A stretch of DNA of 64,000 bases from Knoellia sp. p5-6-4 (lineage in GTDB: Bacteria > Actinomycetota > Actinomycetes > Actinomycetales > Dermatophilaceae), in assembly GCF_029222705.1 (NCBI RefSeq), contig NZ_JARGZF010000001.1, positions 24,437 to 88,436 of the forward strand, in the 5' to 3' direction. The notes beneath the pieces were generated by a model. The model worked only from the letters and a program-made list of their open reading frames with translations, was not told the origin of the DNA and did not search any database. Shown here in pieces: positions 8,984 to 18,011 of this stretch (the stretch's first letter is position 1; the number at the start of each line of letters is the position of its first letter). The translations under genes were made by a program, and so were the position numbers.

Positions 8984-10324
8984 TCAGGCCCCCAGCAGGC
9001 TCTGGCCGCAGACCCGCACGACGTTGCCGGTGATGCCGGCGCTGGCGTCCTGCGAGAGCCAGGCGATGGTCTCGGCGACGTCGACCGGCAGGCCGCCCTG
9101 CGACAGGGAGTTCATCAGCCGGCCCGCCTCGCGGGTGGCGAACGGGATGCGGCCCGTCATCTCCGTCTCGATGAAGCCGGGCGCGACGGCGTTGACGGTG
9201 ATGCCCCGCGAGCGCAGGCCCGGGTCGCCGCCCAGCGCCTGCACCACCCCGATGACGCCGGCCTTGGAGGCCGCGTAGTTCGACTGGCCCCGGTTCCCTG
9301 CGATGCCGGCGATCGACGAGACCAGCACCAGGTGACCGCCGTCGCGCAGGCCGTCGTCGCCGAGCAGGACCTCGTTCATCCGCAGGATCGACAGCAGGTT
9401 CACGTCGAGCACCGAGGCCCAGCGCTGCTCGTCGGTGTTGACCAGCAGCTTGTCGCGGGTGATGCCGGCGTTGTGCACCACGATGTCGAGGCCGCCGTGG
9501 CGGGCCTTCGCGTGCTCGAGGATGCGCTCGCCCGCGTCAGCGGCGGTGACGTCGAGCTGCAGCGCGGTGCCGCCGACGCGGTTGGCGGTGCGGGCCAGCG
9601 ACTCCCCGGCAGCCGGCACGTCGACGCACACCACGGTCGCCCCGTCGCGCGAGAGCACGTCGGCGATCGCGGCGCCGATGCCGCGCGCGGCCCCGGTGAC
9701 GACGGCAACCTTGCCGTCGAGCGGCCGCCGCCAGTCGGTGGGCGCCGGGGCTTCACCACCGGTCACCTCGACGACCTGGGCGTCGACGTAGGCCGAGCGG
9801 CCCGAGAGCAGGAAGCGCAACGTGCTGTCCACGCCCCCGTCGGCGGCGTCGGCGACCAGCACGAGGTTGGCGGTCGCCCCGGCCCGCAGCTCCTTGCCGA
9901 TGCTGCGCGTGATGCCCTCCAGGGCCCGGCGAGCGGCCGCCTGGGCCACGGTGGCCGCCTCTCGAGGAGGCCGGCCGAGCACGACGACCCGGCCGCTCGG
10001 GGCGAGCGCGCGCAACGCCGGGCCGACGAGCGCCCGCAGCGAGTCGAGGTCCTCCGGGGACTCCACGGCGGTGAGGTCGGCCACGATGGAGCCCACCCGC
10101 TGGCCCTCGGCCACCGCGTCGACGGCCGTGACCGACTCCTGCGCCAGGACGGTGCGGACCCGGCCGGCGAGCGGGGTGTCGCCATGGCCGCCCACGAGCA
10201 CCGGGCCGTCGACGAGCGGTGCGTCCGCGGCATACCGGCGCAGCCGCACCGGCCGGGGCAGCCCGAGCTGGGCCGCGAGCTTCCGCCCGACCCCGGTGTT
10301 GACGAAGGAGGCGTAGCCGGCCAT
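8984..10324 (-). CDS. fabG4: High-molecular-weight 3-oxoacyl-(ACP/CoA) reductase, FabG4 type
   Basis: A 446-residue reductase, nearly twice the length of normal FabG. The C-terminal half is a full short-chain dehydrogenase: TGAARGIGAAIA for the nucleotide, NAGIT, the catalytic Ser in LVSSIAG, and Tyr/Lys in NYAASK. The N-terminal half (about residues 1-200) is a degenerate flavodoxin-like Rossmann domain as in mycobacterial FabG4 (Rv0242c). It probably uses NAD(P)H to interconvert 3-oxoacyl and 3-hydroxyacyl thioesters in step with the HtdX-like dehydratase and the thiolase on either side. The ATG is separated from the fadA2 stop by one base. Confidence 0.92.
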   Translation of the reverse strand: MAGYASFVNTGVGRKLAAQLGLPRPVRLRRYAADAPLVDGPVLVGGHGDTPLAGRVRTVLAQESVTAVDAVAEGQRVGSIVADLTAVESPEDLDSLRALVGPALRALAPSGRVVVLGRPPREAATVAQAAARRALEGITRSIGKELRAGATANLVLVADAADGGVDSTLRFLLSGRSAYVDAQVVEVTGGEAPAPTDWRRPLDGKVAVVTGAARGIGAAIADVLSRDGATVVCVDVPAAGESLARTANRVGGTALQLDVTAADAGERILEHAKARHGGLDIVVHNAGITRDKLLVNTDEQRWASVLDVNLLSILRMNEVLLGDDGLRDGGHLVLVSSIAGIAGNRGQSNYAASKAGVIGVVQALGGDPGLRSRGITVNAVAPGFIETEMTGRIPFATREAGRLMNSLSQGGLPVDVAETIAWLSQDASAGITGNVVRVCGQSLLGA

Positions 10325-10325
10325 G

Positions 10326-11618
10326 TCAGGCCGCCTCGAGGATCGCCATGACGCCCTGACCCCCGGCGGCGCAGATCGAGACCAGCCCGCGGGCGCCGGA
10401 CCCCTTCTCGTGCAGCATCTTCGCCAGCGAGGCGACGATACGGCCGCCGGTCGCGGCGAACGGGTGGCCGGCGGCCAGCGACGAGCCGTGCGTGTTGAGG
10501 CGACTGCGGTCGAGGGAGCCGACGGGCTTCGCGAGGCCGAGGCGGTCACGGCAGAACTCCTCGTCCTCCCACGCGGCCAGCGTCGCCAGCACGGTGGAGG
10601 CGAAGGCCTCGTGGATCTCGACGAGGTCGAAGTCCTGCAGGGTCATGCCCTGCCGCTCGAGCAGGCGGGGCAGCGCGTAGGCGGGGGCCATGAGCAGGCC
10701 CTCGTCGCCGGTGACGTAGTCGACCGCCGCAGTCTCGGCGTCGACGAGGTGCGCCAGCACCGGCAGCCCGCGCTCGGCGGCCCACTCGTCGGTGCCGAGC
10801 AGCACGGCGGAGGCACCGTCGGTGAGCGGGGTGCTGTTGCCCGCCGTCATGGTGGCGCCCTCACCCTTGCCGAACACCGGCTTGAGGGTGGCCAGCTTCT
10901 CGAGCGAGGAGTCCGGGCGCAGGTTCTCGTCGCGGGTCACGCCCAGGAACGGCGTGACAAGGTCGTCGAAGAACCCGCTCTCCCAGGCTGCGGCGAGGTT
11001 GCGGTGGCTGGCGGCGGCGAGCTCGTCCTGCGCCTCTCGGGTGATGCCCCACCGCTTGGCCGTCTGGGCCATGTGCTCGCCCATCGACAGGCCGGTGCGC
11101 GGCTCGACGTTGCGCGGGATCTCCGGCACCACGTGTCCCGGCCGCAGTCCGGTGAGTGCCCTCACCTTCTGCCCGGTCGTCCTGGCCCGGTTGAGGCGCA
11201 GCAGCGTCTCGCGCAGCCCCTCGCTGACGGCGATGGGGGCGTCGGAGGCGGTGTCGGTGCCGCCGGCGATGCCGGACTCGACCTGCCCGAGGGCGATCTT
11301 GTTGGCCACGAGGATGGTCGTCTCCAGCCCCGTGCCGCAGGCCTGCTGCACGTCGTAGGCGGGGGTGTGGGCCGACAGGCTCGAGCCGAGCACCGACTCC
11401 CGGGTGAGGTTGAAGTCGCGGCTGTGCTTGAGCACCGCTCCCGCCGCGACCTCGCCGAGCCGCTCCCCCGCCAGGCCATGACGGGCCACGAGCCCCTCGA
11501 GGGCGGCGGTGAGCATGTCCTGGTTGGAGGCGTGGGCGTAGGTGCCGTTGGCGCGGGCGAACGGGATGCGGTTGCCACCGATGACGGCGGCGCGGCGGGG
11601 GGCGCGGGTCGTGGCCAC
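10326..11618 (-). CDS. fadA2: Acetyl-CoA C-acyltransferase (thiolase), FadA2 type
   Basis: A 430-residue thiolase. The nucleophilic Cys is in VQQACGTG near residue 90; the His of GHPFAATGG and the Cys of ICAAGGQG complete the active site near the C-terminus. It either cleaves 3-oxoacyl-CoA or makes acetoacetyl-CoA, so the operon could run as beta-oxidation or as chain elongation. It is the promoter-proximal gene of the minus-strand fadA2-fabG4-htdX operon and is divergent from tetR, sharing a 99-bp intergenic region with a perfect inverted repeat. Confidence 0.93.
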   Translation of the reverse strand: MATTRAPRRAAVIGGNRIPFARANGTYAHASNQDMLTAALEGLVARHGLAGERLGEVAAGAVLKHSRDFNLTRESVLGSSLSAHTPAYDVQQACGTGLETTILVANKIALGQVESGIAGGTDTASDAPIAVSEGLRETLLRLNRARTTGQKVRALTGLRPGHVVPEIPRNVEPRTGLSMGEHMAQTAKRWGITREAQDELAAASHRNLAAAWESGFFDDLVTPFLGVTRDENLRPDSSLEKLATLKPVFGKGEGATMTAGNSTPLTDGASAVLLGTDEWAAERGLPVLAHLVDAETAAVDYVTGDEGLLMAPAYALPRLLERQGMTLQDFDLVEIHEAFASTVLATLAAWEDEEFCRDRLGLAKPVGSLDRSRLNTHGSSLAAGHPFAATGGRIVASLAKMLHEKGSGARGLVSICAAGGQGVMAILEAA

Positions 11619-11676
11619 GAGGGCTCCTTTGGGCGGTTAGGGCGTGCCGGTGACGGACGGGAATTACCGGGTACGG

Positions 11677-11709
11677 ACGGTAGCAGGTACCGCTCGTACC
11701 TGCTACCGT
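11677..11709. promoter_or_regulatory. Perfect 14-bp inverted repeat, probable TetR operator
   Basis: The arms ACGGTAGCAGGTAC and GTACCTGCTACCGT are exact reverse complements around a 5-bp CGCTC spacer, in the middle of the divergent fadA2/tetR region. The right arm contains TACCGT, which sits 8 nt before the tetR GTG and can serve as its -10 box; by symmetry the left arm offers the same hexamer on the other strand towards fadA2. Binding of the TetR protein here would block both promoters. Location and symmetry are seen; the binding protein is inferred. Confidence 0.78.
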
Positions 11710-11717
11710 CGCCGATC

Positions 11718-12383
11718 GTGAGCACCACCACTGACGGGCGCAGCACCCGGTGGGACGAGCACCGGCAGCGACGCCGCGAGGAGCTCGTCGACGCGACGCT
11801 GCGCGCCATCCGCCAGCACGGCGCGGCGGTCGGCATGGACGACATCGCCGCCGCTGCGGCCACGAGCAAGACCGTCTTCTACCGCCACTTCACCGACCGC
11901 AGCGGGCTGTATGCCGCGGTGGCAGCCCGCGTGGACGCCCTCATCCTGCGCGACGTCACCACGGCGCTCGGCTCGGCGGACCTCGGCGCCGCCGGCGGCT
12001 CGCCCCGCCGGCTCATCGCCGCGGCCATCGACTCCTACCTGCGCCTCGTCGAGCGCGACCCGGAGGTCTACCGCTTTGTCGTGGGCGCTCCCCTGCTGGA
12101 CCGTCCGGCGGGCGGCGACCCGGCCGGCCAGGTCACCTCGCACATCGCCGAGCTGATGTCAGAGGTGCTCGCCTCGGCCCTCGAGGCCGCCGGGCGCGAC
12201 ACCGCCGCCGCCGTCGTGTGGGGGCCCGGGCTCGTGGGCATGGTGCGGGCCGCGGCCGACCAGTGGCTCACCACGGTCGACCCGATGCCGCGGGAAGAGC
12301 TCGCCGAGCACCTGACCGACCTGGCCTGGGGCGGGCTCTCGTCCGCCTGGCCGTCCACCCCGTCCCCCGAGGAGCCCCGATGA
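11718..12383 (+). CDS. TetR-family transcriptional regulator
   Basis: A 221-residue regulator. The N-terminal helix-turn-helix is visible as MDDIAAAAATSKTVFYRHF (about residues 37-56), followed by a ligand-binding helical domain. No ribosome-binding site precedes the GTG, and a TACCGT hexamer lies 8 nt upstream, so the transcript is probably leaderless. It is divergent from the fadA2-fabG4-htdX operon and overlaps fadE5 by ATGA, so it very likely controls both arms, sensing an acyl-CoA or similar ligand. The effector is not known. Confidence 0.92.
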   Translation: MSTTTDGRSTRWDEHRQRRREELVDATLRAIRQHGAAVGMDDIAAAAATSKTVFYRHFTDRSGLYAAVAARVDALILRDVTTALGSADLGAAGGSPRRLIAAAIDSYLRLVERDPEVYRFVVGAPLLDRPAGGDPAGQVTSHIAELMSEVLASALEAAGRDTAAAVVWGPGLVGMVRAAADQWLTTVDPMPREELAEHLTDLAWGGLSSAWPSTPSPEEPR

Positions 12384-14293
12384 GCACCCTCAGCACCGCC
12401 CTGCGCAAGGCCATCGACGGCCGATGGGCCCACGTCCGCGACGAGGCCCGCTCCCAGCGGGAGCCCGCGCGGTTCGCACCACCGAGGGGTGAGCTGACCC
12501 GGGAGGAGTACCGCGCCCGGGTAGCCGAGCAGCTCCAGCACCTGGCCAGGACCAGCCATCCGGCCCGCGGGCTCTCCAAGGACCTGGGCGGCCAGGGCGA
12601 CTTCGGGGCGTCGGTCACCGCGTTCGAGATGCTCGGCCACGCCGACCTGTCACTCCTGGTGAAGGCCGGCGTTCACTGGGGGCTGTTCGGCGGCGCGGTG
12701 GCGAACCTCGGCACCCGGCGGCACCACGCGGCCTACCTGCCGGCCATCCTGAGCGCCGAGCTGCCCGGCTGCTTCGCGATGACCGAGACCGGGCACGGCT
12801 CGGACGTGCAGTCCCTCGGCACCACCGCGACCTACGACCCGGAGACCGACGAGCTCGTCGTGCACACGCCCACACGGGCGGCCCGCAAGGACTACATCGG
12901 CGGCGCGGCCCGCGACGGGCGGATGGCGGCCGTCTTCGCCCAGCTCGTCACCGGCGGGCAGTCGCACGGCGTGCACTGCGTACTGGTCCCCATCCGCGAC
13001 GAGGACGGCAACCCGATGCCGGGTGTGACCATCGGCGACTGCGGCGGCAAGGCAGGGCTGGCCGGCGTCGACAACGGCCGGCTCACCTTCGAGCACGTGC
13101 GGGTGCCGCGCACCAACCTGCTGAACCGGTACGGGGACATCGACGAGCACGGCGTCTACAGCTCCCCCATCGACAACGCCACGCGGCGCTTCTTCACCAT
13201 GCTCGGCACGCTGGTGCGGGGGCGGGTCAGCGTGGCCGGCGGCGCCGGCGCGGCCACCCGCACGGCCCTGACGCTGGCCGTCACGTATGCCGGGCAGCGG
13301 CGCCAGTTCGCCCCGCCCGGCAGCGACGAGGAGGTCCTGCTGCTCGACTACCGTGCCCACCAGCGCAAGCTGCTCCCCGCGCTCGCGACCTCCTACGCCC
13401 TGATGTTCGCCCAGAACGAGCTGGTGTCGCGGATGCACGACGTGCAGGCCGCCGGCGACGCAGCAGACCCGCGCGCGCAGCGCGAGCTCGAAGCGCGGGC
13501 GGCGGGGATCAAGGCGGTGGCGACGGCCCACGCCACCGCGACCATCCAGACCTGCCGCGAGGCCTGCGGTGGCGCCGGGTACCTGTCCGTGAACCGGCTG
13601 CCTGCCCTCAAGGCCGACACCGACGTCTTCACCACCTTCGAGGGCGACAACACGGTCCTGCTCCAGCTGGTGGCCAAGGGCCTGCTGACCGACTACCGCG
13701 ACACCTTCGGCGACATGGACACCCTCCAGATGGTGCGGTTCGGCGCCCGGCAGGTGGCCGGCGCGGTGATCGAGCGCACCGCCGCCCGGGGCCTGGTCGA
13801 GCGCCTCATCGCCGCGGCGCCGGGACGGGACGCCGAGGACGCGGTGCTCGACCGCGGCTGGCAGTGCGCCCTGTTCGAGGACCGAGAGCAGCACCTGCTC
13901 GAGACCCTCGCGCTACGGCTGCGCAGGGCCGGTGCGCCGGGGGCGGACGCCTTCATGGTGTTCAACGACGCGCAGGACCACCTGCTCGCCGCCGCCCGTG
14001 CGCACGTCGACAAGGTCGTGCTCGAAGCGTTCGTGGCGGGGGTCGCGGCCTGTGAGGACACCACGGCCCGGGCGGTGCTCGACCGCGTCTGCGACCTCTA
14101 CGCCCTGTCCACCATCGAGGCGGACAAGGGTTGGTTCCTCGAGCACACCCGGATCACCCCGGCGCGGAGCAAGCAGGTGACCGGCGCGGTCAACGCCCTC
14201 TGTGCCGAGCTGCGGCCGCACGCGCAGGATCTCGTCGACGCCTTCGGGATCCCGGTGGAGTGGCTGGGCACCGAGCTGCTGCAGCAGCCCTGA
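12380..14293 (+). CDS. fadE5: Acyl-CoA dehydrogenase/oxidase family protein, FadE5 type
   Basis: A 637-residue flavoprotein that would oxidise acyl-CoA to trans-2-enoyl-CoA using FAD. The FAD/substrate signature is AMTETGHGSDVQ near residue 135, and the C-terminal part has ACGGAGYLS followed by DTDVFTTFEGDNTVLLQ, the region with the catalytic Glu typical of long acyl-CoA oxidase-like members including mycobacterial FadE5. Length fits that subgroup rather than the 380-residue dehydrogenases. It is translationally coupled to tetR. Whether it donates electrons to ETF or oxygen cannot be told from sequence. Confidence 0.9.
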   Translation: MSTLSTALRKAIDGRWAHVRDEARSQREPARFAPPRGELTREEYRARVAEQLQHLARTSHPARGLSKDLGGQGDFGASVTAFEMLGHADLSLLVKAGVHWGLFGGAVANLGTRRHHAAYLPAILSAELPGCFAMTETGHGSDVQSLGTTATYDPETDELVVHTPTRAARKDYIGGAARDGRMAAVFAQLVTGGQSHGVHCVLVPIRDEDGNPMPGVTIGDCGGKAGLAGVDNGRLTFEHVRVPRTNLLNRYGDIDEHGVYSSPIDNATRRFFTMLGTLVRGRVSVAGGAGAATRTALTLAVTYAGQRRQFAPPGSDEEVLLLDYRAHQRKLLPALATSYALMFAQNELVSRMHDVQAAGDAADPRAQRELEARAAGIKAVATAHATATIQTCREACGGAGYLSVNRLPALKADTDVFTTFEGDNTVLLQLVAKGLLTDYRDTFGDMDTLQMVRFGARQVAGAVIERTAARGLVERLIAAAPGRDAEDAVLDRGWQCALFEDREQHLLETLALRLRRAGAPGADAFMVFNDAQDHLLAAARAHVDKVVLEAFVAGVAACEDTTARAVLDRVCDLYALSTIEADKGWFLEHTRITPARSKQVTGAVNALCAELRPHAQDLVDAFGIPVEWLGTELLQQP

Positions 14294-14297
14294 GCAG

Positions 14298-14718
14298 TCA
14301 CCCCTCGCGCAGGACCGTCCGGCCGTCGTCGGTCACCGTCCAGAACGGGTTGTGGGCGACCTCCCACGGGTGGCCGTCGGGGTCGATGAAGACGCCGGAG
14401 TAGCCACCCCAGAACGTCTCGGCCGGCGGGCGCCCGACCACGGCGCCTGCCGCCCGGGCCTCTTCGAGCACGTCGTCGACCTCCTCCGGCGAGCGCACGT
14501 TGAGAGCCAGCGTGACGCCGCCCCAGCCGCCGGAGTCCTCGACGGCGCTGTCGTCGGCGAGCGCCGCGCGGTCCCACAGGCCGACGATCATTCCGCCAGT
14601 CTGGAAGAACACCACGTCGTCGTTGTCGTCGCCCCGTTTCGCCGAGGGCCTCGTAGAAGGCCCGGGACCGGTCGAGGTCGGCCACGCCGAGGGTGACGAG
14701 GCTCAGTCGCTGCTCCAT
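14298..14718 (-). pseudogene. VOC/glyoxalase-family protein, disrupted by a 2-nt frameshift
   Basis: The first 26 codons from the ATG read MEQRLSLVTLGVADLDRSRAFYEALG, the usual start of a VOC (glyoxalase-fold) protein. Then the frame becomes Arg-rich nonsense, while another frame carries the rest of the fold (VVFFQTGGMIVGLW ... GGVTLALNVRSPEEVDDVL ... FIDPDGHPWEVAHNPFW). Family members normally have ALGW at the break; restoring two bases (CA on the plus strand) between 14640 and 14641 gives GWKRGDDNDDVVFF and one intact protein of about 140 residues. It is either a recent pseudogene or a sequence error. It converges on fadE5. Confidence 0.8.
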
Positions 14719-16038
14719 TCAGCCATCCCACCACGGCCGAAGCGGCAGCGCGGACCCACCACGCGGGTCGGGCCTGACGGCCAGCACCTGGTGCAGCTGG
14801 ACGCCGTTGGTCTCGAAGCTGTAGCGCGAGCCGGCCATGTACAGGCCCCACACCCGTGCCGTGGCCTCACCGACCTCGGCGACGCAGCCCTCCCACTCGT
14901 CGGCGAGGTTGCGGCACCAGCCGGCCAGGGTCAGCGCGTAGTGCTCGCGCAGGTTCTCCTCGTGGCGGACCTCGAGGCCGACGTCCTGCATGGCCGCGAT
15001 GATCGTCCCGGACCCGGTCAGCTCCCCGTCGGGGAACACGTAGCGGTCGATGAACGCGCCGGTGGAGGTGCGCCGGTTCACGGGCCGGGTGATGCAGTGG
15101 TTCAGCAGCAACCCACCGTCGCGCAGACGGTCCCTGATGCTGCGGAAGTACGTCGGGTAGTTCCGCACGCCGATGTGCTCGGTGAGCCCGACCGACGACA
15201 CGGCGTCGAAGCCGCCCTCCGTCAGGTCGCGGTAGTCGCTGTGACGCACCTCGGCGAGGTCGGCGAGACCCTCGGCCTCGATGGCGCGCTGCGCCCACGA
15301 GGCCTGCTCGCGCGAGAGGGTGGCGCCGATGACGCGCACCCCGCGCCGCGCGGCATACCGCACCATCCCGCCCCAGCCGCAACCGATGTCGAGCAGGCGG
15401 TCGCCCTCCTTGAGGCGCAGCTTCTCGAACACGAGGCGGTACTTGTTCTCCTGGGCCTCCTCGAGCGTGGCTCCTTCGTGCGGGTAGCAGGCGCACGTGT
15501 AGGTCATCGACGGGCCGAGGACCTTCTCGTAGAAGGCGTTCGAGACGTCGTAGTGGTGGTGGATCGCCTCCGCGTCGCGCGACCTCGAGTGACGCAGGCC
15601 GTCCGCGACCCGGCGCCAGCGCGGGACGGCCTCCTGCGGCGGCGGGGGCGGCGGGTGCAGCAGCCCGGAGCCCAGGCTGCGGGCGATGGTGCCGAGGATG
15701 CGAGGGGCCGGCAGGTGGAAGCGCATGCTGCCGAGCGCTGCCAGCACCGGGTAGGGGTCGCCCGGGTGGGCGCCCTCGATGTCGAGGTCACCCGAGACGT
15801 AGGCCCGCGCAAGACCGAGGTCCCCCGGCGCCGTGGCGATGTACGCGGCCCCGCGGGGCGTGCGCAGGTGCAGCCCGATGTCCGAGTCGGACGGCCCTGC
15901 AGAAGAGCCGTCGAACGCGGTGAAGCGCAGGTGCATCGGACCGTCGACGACGGCCTCGATCACCTCGGCCATGGTCATCCGGGTGTCTGCCGTCCTCGGC
16001 TGCTGATGGGGCTGTGGGGTCTGCTTGAGCACGGTCAT
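14719..16038 (-). CDS. SAM-dependent methyltransferase of the cyclopropane synthase family (10-methyl fatty acid type)
   Basis: A 439-residue enzyme with the cyclopropane synthase architecture. The SAM site is LLDIGCGWGGMVRYAARRG, preceded by IHHHYDVSNAFYE and followed by VSSVGLTEHIGVRNY, where the bicarbonate-binding Glu region lies. It overlaps by ATGA an upstream FAD-binding oxidoreductase. This pair is the arrangement described in actinobacteria for tuberculostearic/10-methyl-stearic acid synthesis (UfaA1/BfaB/TmsB methyltransferase with BfaA/TmsA reductase): the methyltransferase methylenates an oleoyl phospholipid and the FAD protein reduces it. Assignment is from family and pairing. 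Confidence 0.83.
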   Translation of the reverse strand: MTVLKQTPQPHQQPRTADTRMTMAEVIEAVVDGPMHLRFTAFDGSSAGPSDSDIGLHLRTPRGAAYIATAPGDLGLARAYVSGDLDIEGAHPGDPYPVLAALGSMRFHLPAPRILGTIARSLGSGLLHPPPPPPQEAVPRWRRVADGLRHSRSRDAEAIHHHYDVSNAFYEKVLGPSMTYTCACYPHEGATLEEAQENKYRLVFEKLRLKEGDRLLDIGCGWGGMVRYAARRGVRVIGATLSREQASWAQRAIEAEGLADLAEVRHSDYRDLTEGGFDAVSSVGLTEHIGVRNYPTYFRSIRDRLRDGGLLLNHCITRPVNRRTSTGAFIDRYVFPDGELTGSGTIIAAMQDVGLEVRHEENLREHYALTLAGWCRNLADEWEGCVAEVGEATARVWGLYMAGSRYSFETNGVQLHQVLAVRPDPRGGSALPLRPWWDG

Positions 16039-17483
16039 CTGCGTCTCACCGCCTTGGAGTAGAGGTCCAGGAGCCTGCTGTCGGGGTCGTACCGCTCCTT
16101 GAGCGAGCGATAGGCGTCGCCGCCGTAGAGCCGGTCGAACTCGGCGGGGTCGTAGTAGGCGTCGGAGTACAGCGACTTGTGGCCGTGCCGGGCCGTGACC
16201 TCGCCCTCGATGAGATGGTTGACCGCCCCCGGCTGCCCGGGCGTGGCCGGCACGCTCGACCAGAAGCCGAGGTTGACGTAGGTCTCGCCCGTCCGCAGCG
16301 GGTACAGCGGCCAGGGCCGGGACCCGGGCGCCGGCCTGACGGGCCCGTGCTCGCGGACGCGCAGCGGGCACAGCCAGATCGGCTCGATCGGGATCTCCCG
16401 GAGGAACCAGTGCAGGAAGGCCGCGCACTCCCCCACCGGCACCTCGACGTCCTGCACGACCCGCTCGTGCGGGTGCCGTCCGCGCCTCGCGTCGAGCCGG
16501 TCGAGGAGGGACCAGCGCCGGTCGAGCGAGACGAGCTTCCAGTAGACGCTGCTGCGTCGCCACCGCCGCGGCCACAGCCGGCGCAGGGCCGGGTTCTGCG
16601 CCCCGAACGCACGGCTGCACCAGAACCAGTCGGTGTCCCAGCGCCACAGGTAGTCGTGAGTGGTCAGCCGGTCGCGCCTCGGCTCGGGGGCGTCGTGCTG
16701 GAGCGAGCGGTAGTAGATGTGCTGTCCCGTGTAGTCGCTGACCGGGCCCGGCTCGTCGGTGCGCCGGCCCAGCGTCAGGTAGGCCTCGGTGGCGCTGAAG
16801 ACCACGCCGTCGAGGTAGTCGACGTCCTCACCCTCGTGGGTGCCCTCGCGGACGACCCGCTCGAGCACCTCGACGAGGGCCTCGATGCTGTGGAACCGCA
16901 GGTGCCGCAGGGCCACGAAACGCAGCACCGGCTCGAGCTCGATCCGCAGCCGGGTCGCGTACCCGAGCGTTCCGTAGGAGTTCGGGAAACCGCGCCAGAG
17001 GTCGTCGTGATCGCCGCCCGGCCTGGCGGTGACCACCTCGCCGGCGCCGGTGAGGATGTCCATCTCCAGCACGGACTCGTGGGGCAGGCCGTTGCGGAAC
17101 GAGGTCGACTCGATGCCCAGGCCGGTGACCGCCCCGCCCAGCGTGATCGTCTTCAGCTGGGGCACCACGAGGGGGACGAGTCCGTGGGGAAGGGTTGCGG
17201 CGACGAGGTCCTCGTAGGTGCACATCCCGGCGACGTCGGCCGTGCGCGCCTCGGTGTCGATGCTGATCACGTCCGCGAGCCCACTGACGTCGAGGCCGGG
17301 GGCGCCCGTGCGGGCTCGGGCGCGGAAGAGGTTGGAGGTCCTCTTGGCCAGCCGCACAGGGGCGGACGGCGGGATCGAGCGGTAGCTGGCGACCAGCCGC
17401 TGCACCGCGGCAGCGTGCTGCTGGGGGGCTCCCGATCTGCTGGTGACGGCTCCCCCCGGCTCTGACGTCAGGCGGTCAGGCAC
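16035..17483 (-). CDS. FAD-binding oxidoreductase, 10-methylene fatty acid reductase type
   Basis: A 482-residue protein of the BBE/DHCR24-like FAD-linked oxidase group. The PCMH-type FAD domain spans about residues 70-240 and includes LKTITLGGAVTGLGIESTS and NSYGTLGYATRLRIE. It immediately precedes and overlaps the cyclopropane-synthase-like methyltransferase, as in the bfaA/bfaB (tmsA/tmsB) pairs, where the FAD protein reduces the 10-methylene intermediate to a 10-methyl chain. The product would alter membrane fluidity. Upstream there is only a short gap to the MOSC gene. Confidence 0.83.
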   Translation of the reverse strand: MPDRLTSEPGGAVTSRSGAPQQHAAAVQRLVASYRSIPPSAPVRLAKRTSNLFRARARTGAPGLDVSGLADVISIDTEARTADVAGMCTYEDLVAATLPHGLVPLVVPQLKTITLGGAVTGLGIESTSFRNGLPHESVLEMDILTGAGEVVTARPGGDHDDLWRGFPNSYGTLGYATRLRIELEPVLRFVALRHLRFHSIEALVEVLERVVREGTHEGEDVDYLDGVVFSATEAYLTLGRRTDEPGPVSDYTGQHIYYRSLQHDAPEPRRDRLTTHDYLWRWDTDWFWCSRAFGAQNPALRRLWPRRWRRSSVYWKLVSLDRRWSLLDRLDARRGRHPHERVVQDVEVPVGECAAFLHWFLREIPIEPIWLCPLRVREHGPVRPAPGSRPWPLYPLRTGETYVNLGFWSSVPATPGQPGAVNHLIEGEVTARHGHKSLYSDAYYDPAEFDRLYGGDAYRSLKERYDPDSRLLDLYSKAVRRR

Positions 17484-17515
17484 ACTCGCAGGCTAGGCCG
17501 GGGCGGCGTCCTGCG

Positions 17516-17860
17516 TCACCCGATTACCTCGACTGGGTCGCCGACGCTGACCTTGCCCGGTGTCCGCACGCGGGCGTAGACGCCCGGGCACCCGCCCGGC
17601 ACGGCGTCCACCTCGAGCTCGACGACGCCGAGGCGCAGGGTCGAGCCCACCGCCTGCTGCAGTGCCTCCCCCGTCATGGTCACGATGAAGTTCGCCCGGG
17701 TGTCCTCGTCGACGTCCTCGGCCGCCACGAGCTGCACGGGCGCGCGCTTGCGCCGGTCCCCGGCGAGTCCCTCGGTCTCGACATCGGCCACCGAGAGCTC
17801 CTGCCCGGCCTCGCCCTTGACCGGGTAGATGTGGATCGACGCGACGAGTGCTCCGGTCAT
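17516..17860 (-). CDS. Short MOSC-domain protein
   Basis: A 114-residue protein starting MTGALVASIHIYPVKGEAGQ with LAGDRRKRAPVQLVA, the beginning of a MOSC (molybdenum cofactor sulfurase C-terminal) beta-barrel, and ending in GGCPGVYARVRTPG, which carries the conserved Cys region. It is shorter than the 150-250 residues of typical MOSC proteins and lacks fused domains. MOSC proteins handle sulfur or molybdenum cofactor; the substrate here is not known. It is divergent from the DUF1540 gene, with 151 bp between their starts. Confidence 0.78.
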   Translation of the reverse strand: MTGALVASIHIYPVKGEAGQELSVADVETEGLAGDRRKRAPVQLVAAEDVDEDTRANFIVTMTGEALQQAVGSTLRLGVVELEVDAVPGGCPGVYARVRTPGKVSVGDPVEVIG

Positions 17861-18011
17861 GGCCTCACGGTAGCCCCGCACCGCGAGGGTTGCCCGGTCG
17901 TCCGGAGCCTTGCCCCCAGGTCCGACCCCGTTGTCACCCCGTGGGGCCGGGCGTACCGTCGGGCGGAGGACGAGCTCCGTCCGGTGGGGCTCGGCGAGCG
18001 AGAGGCGCGCC

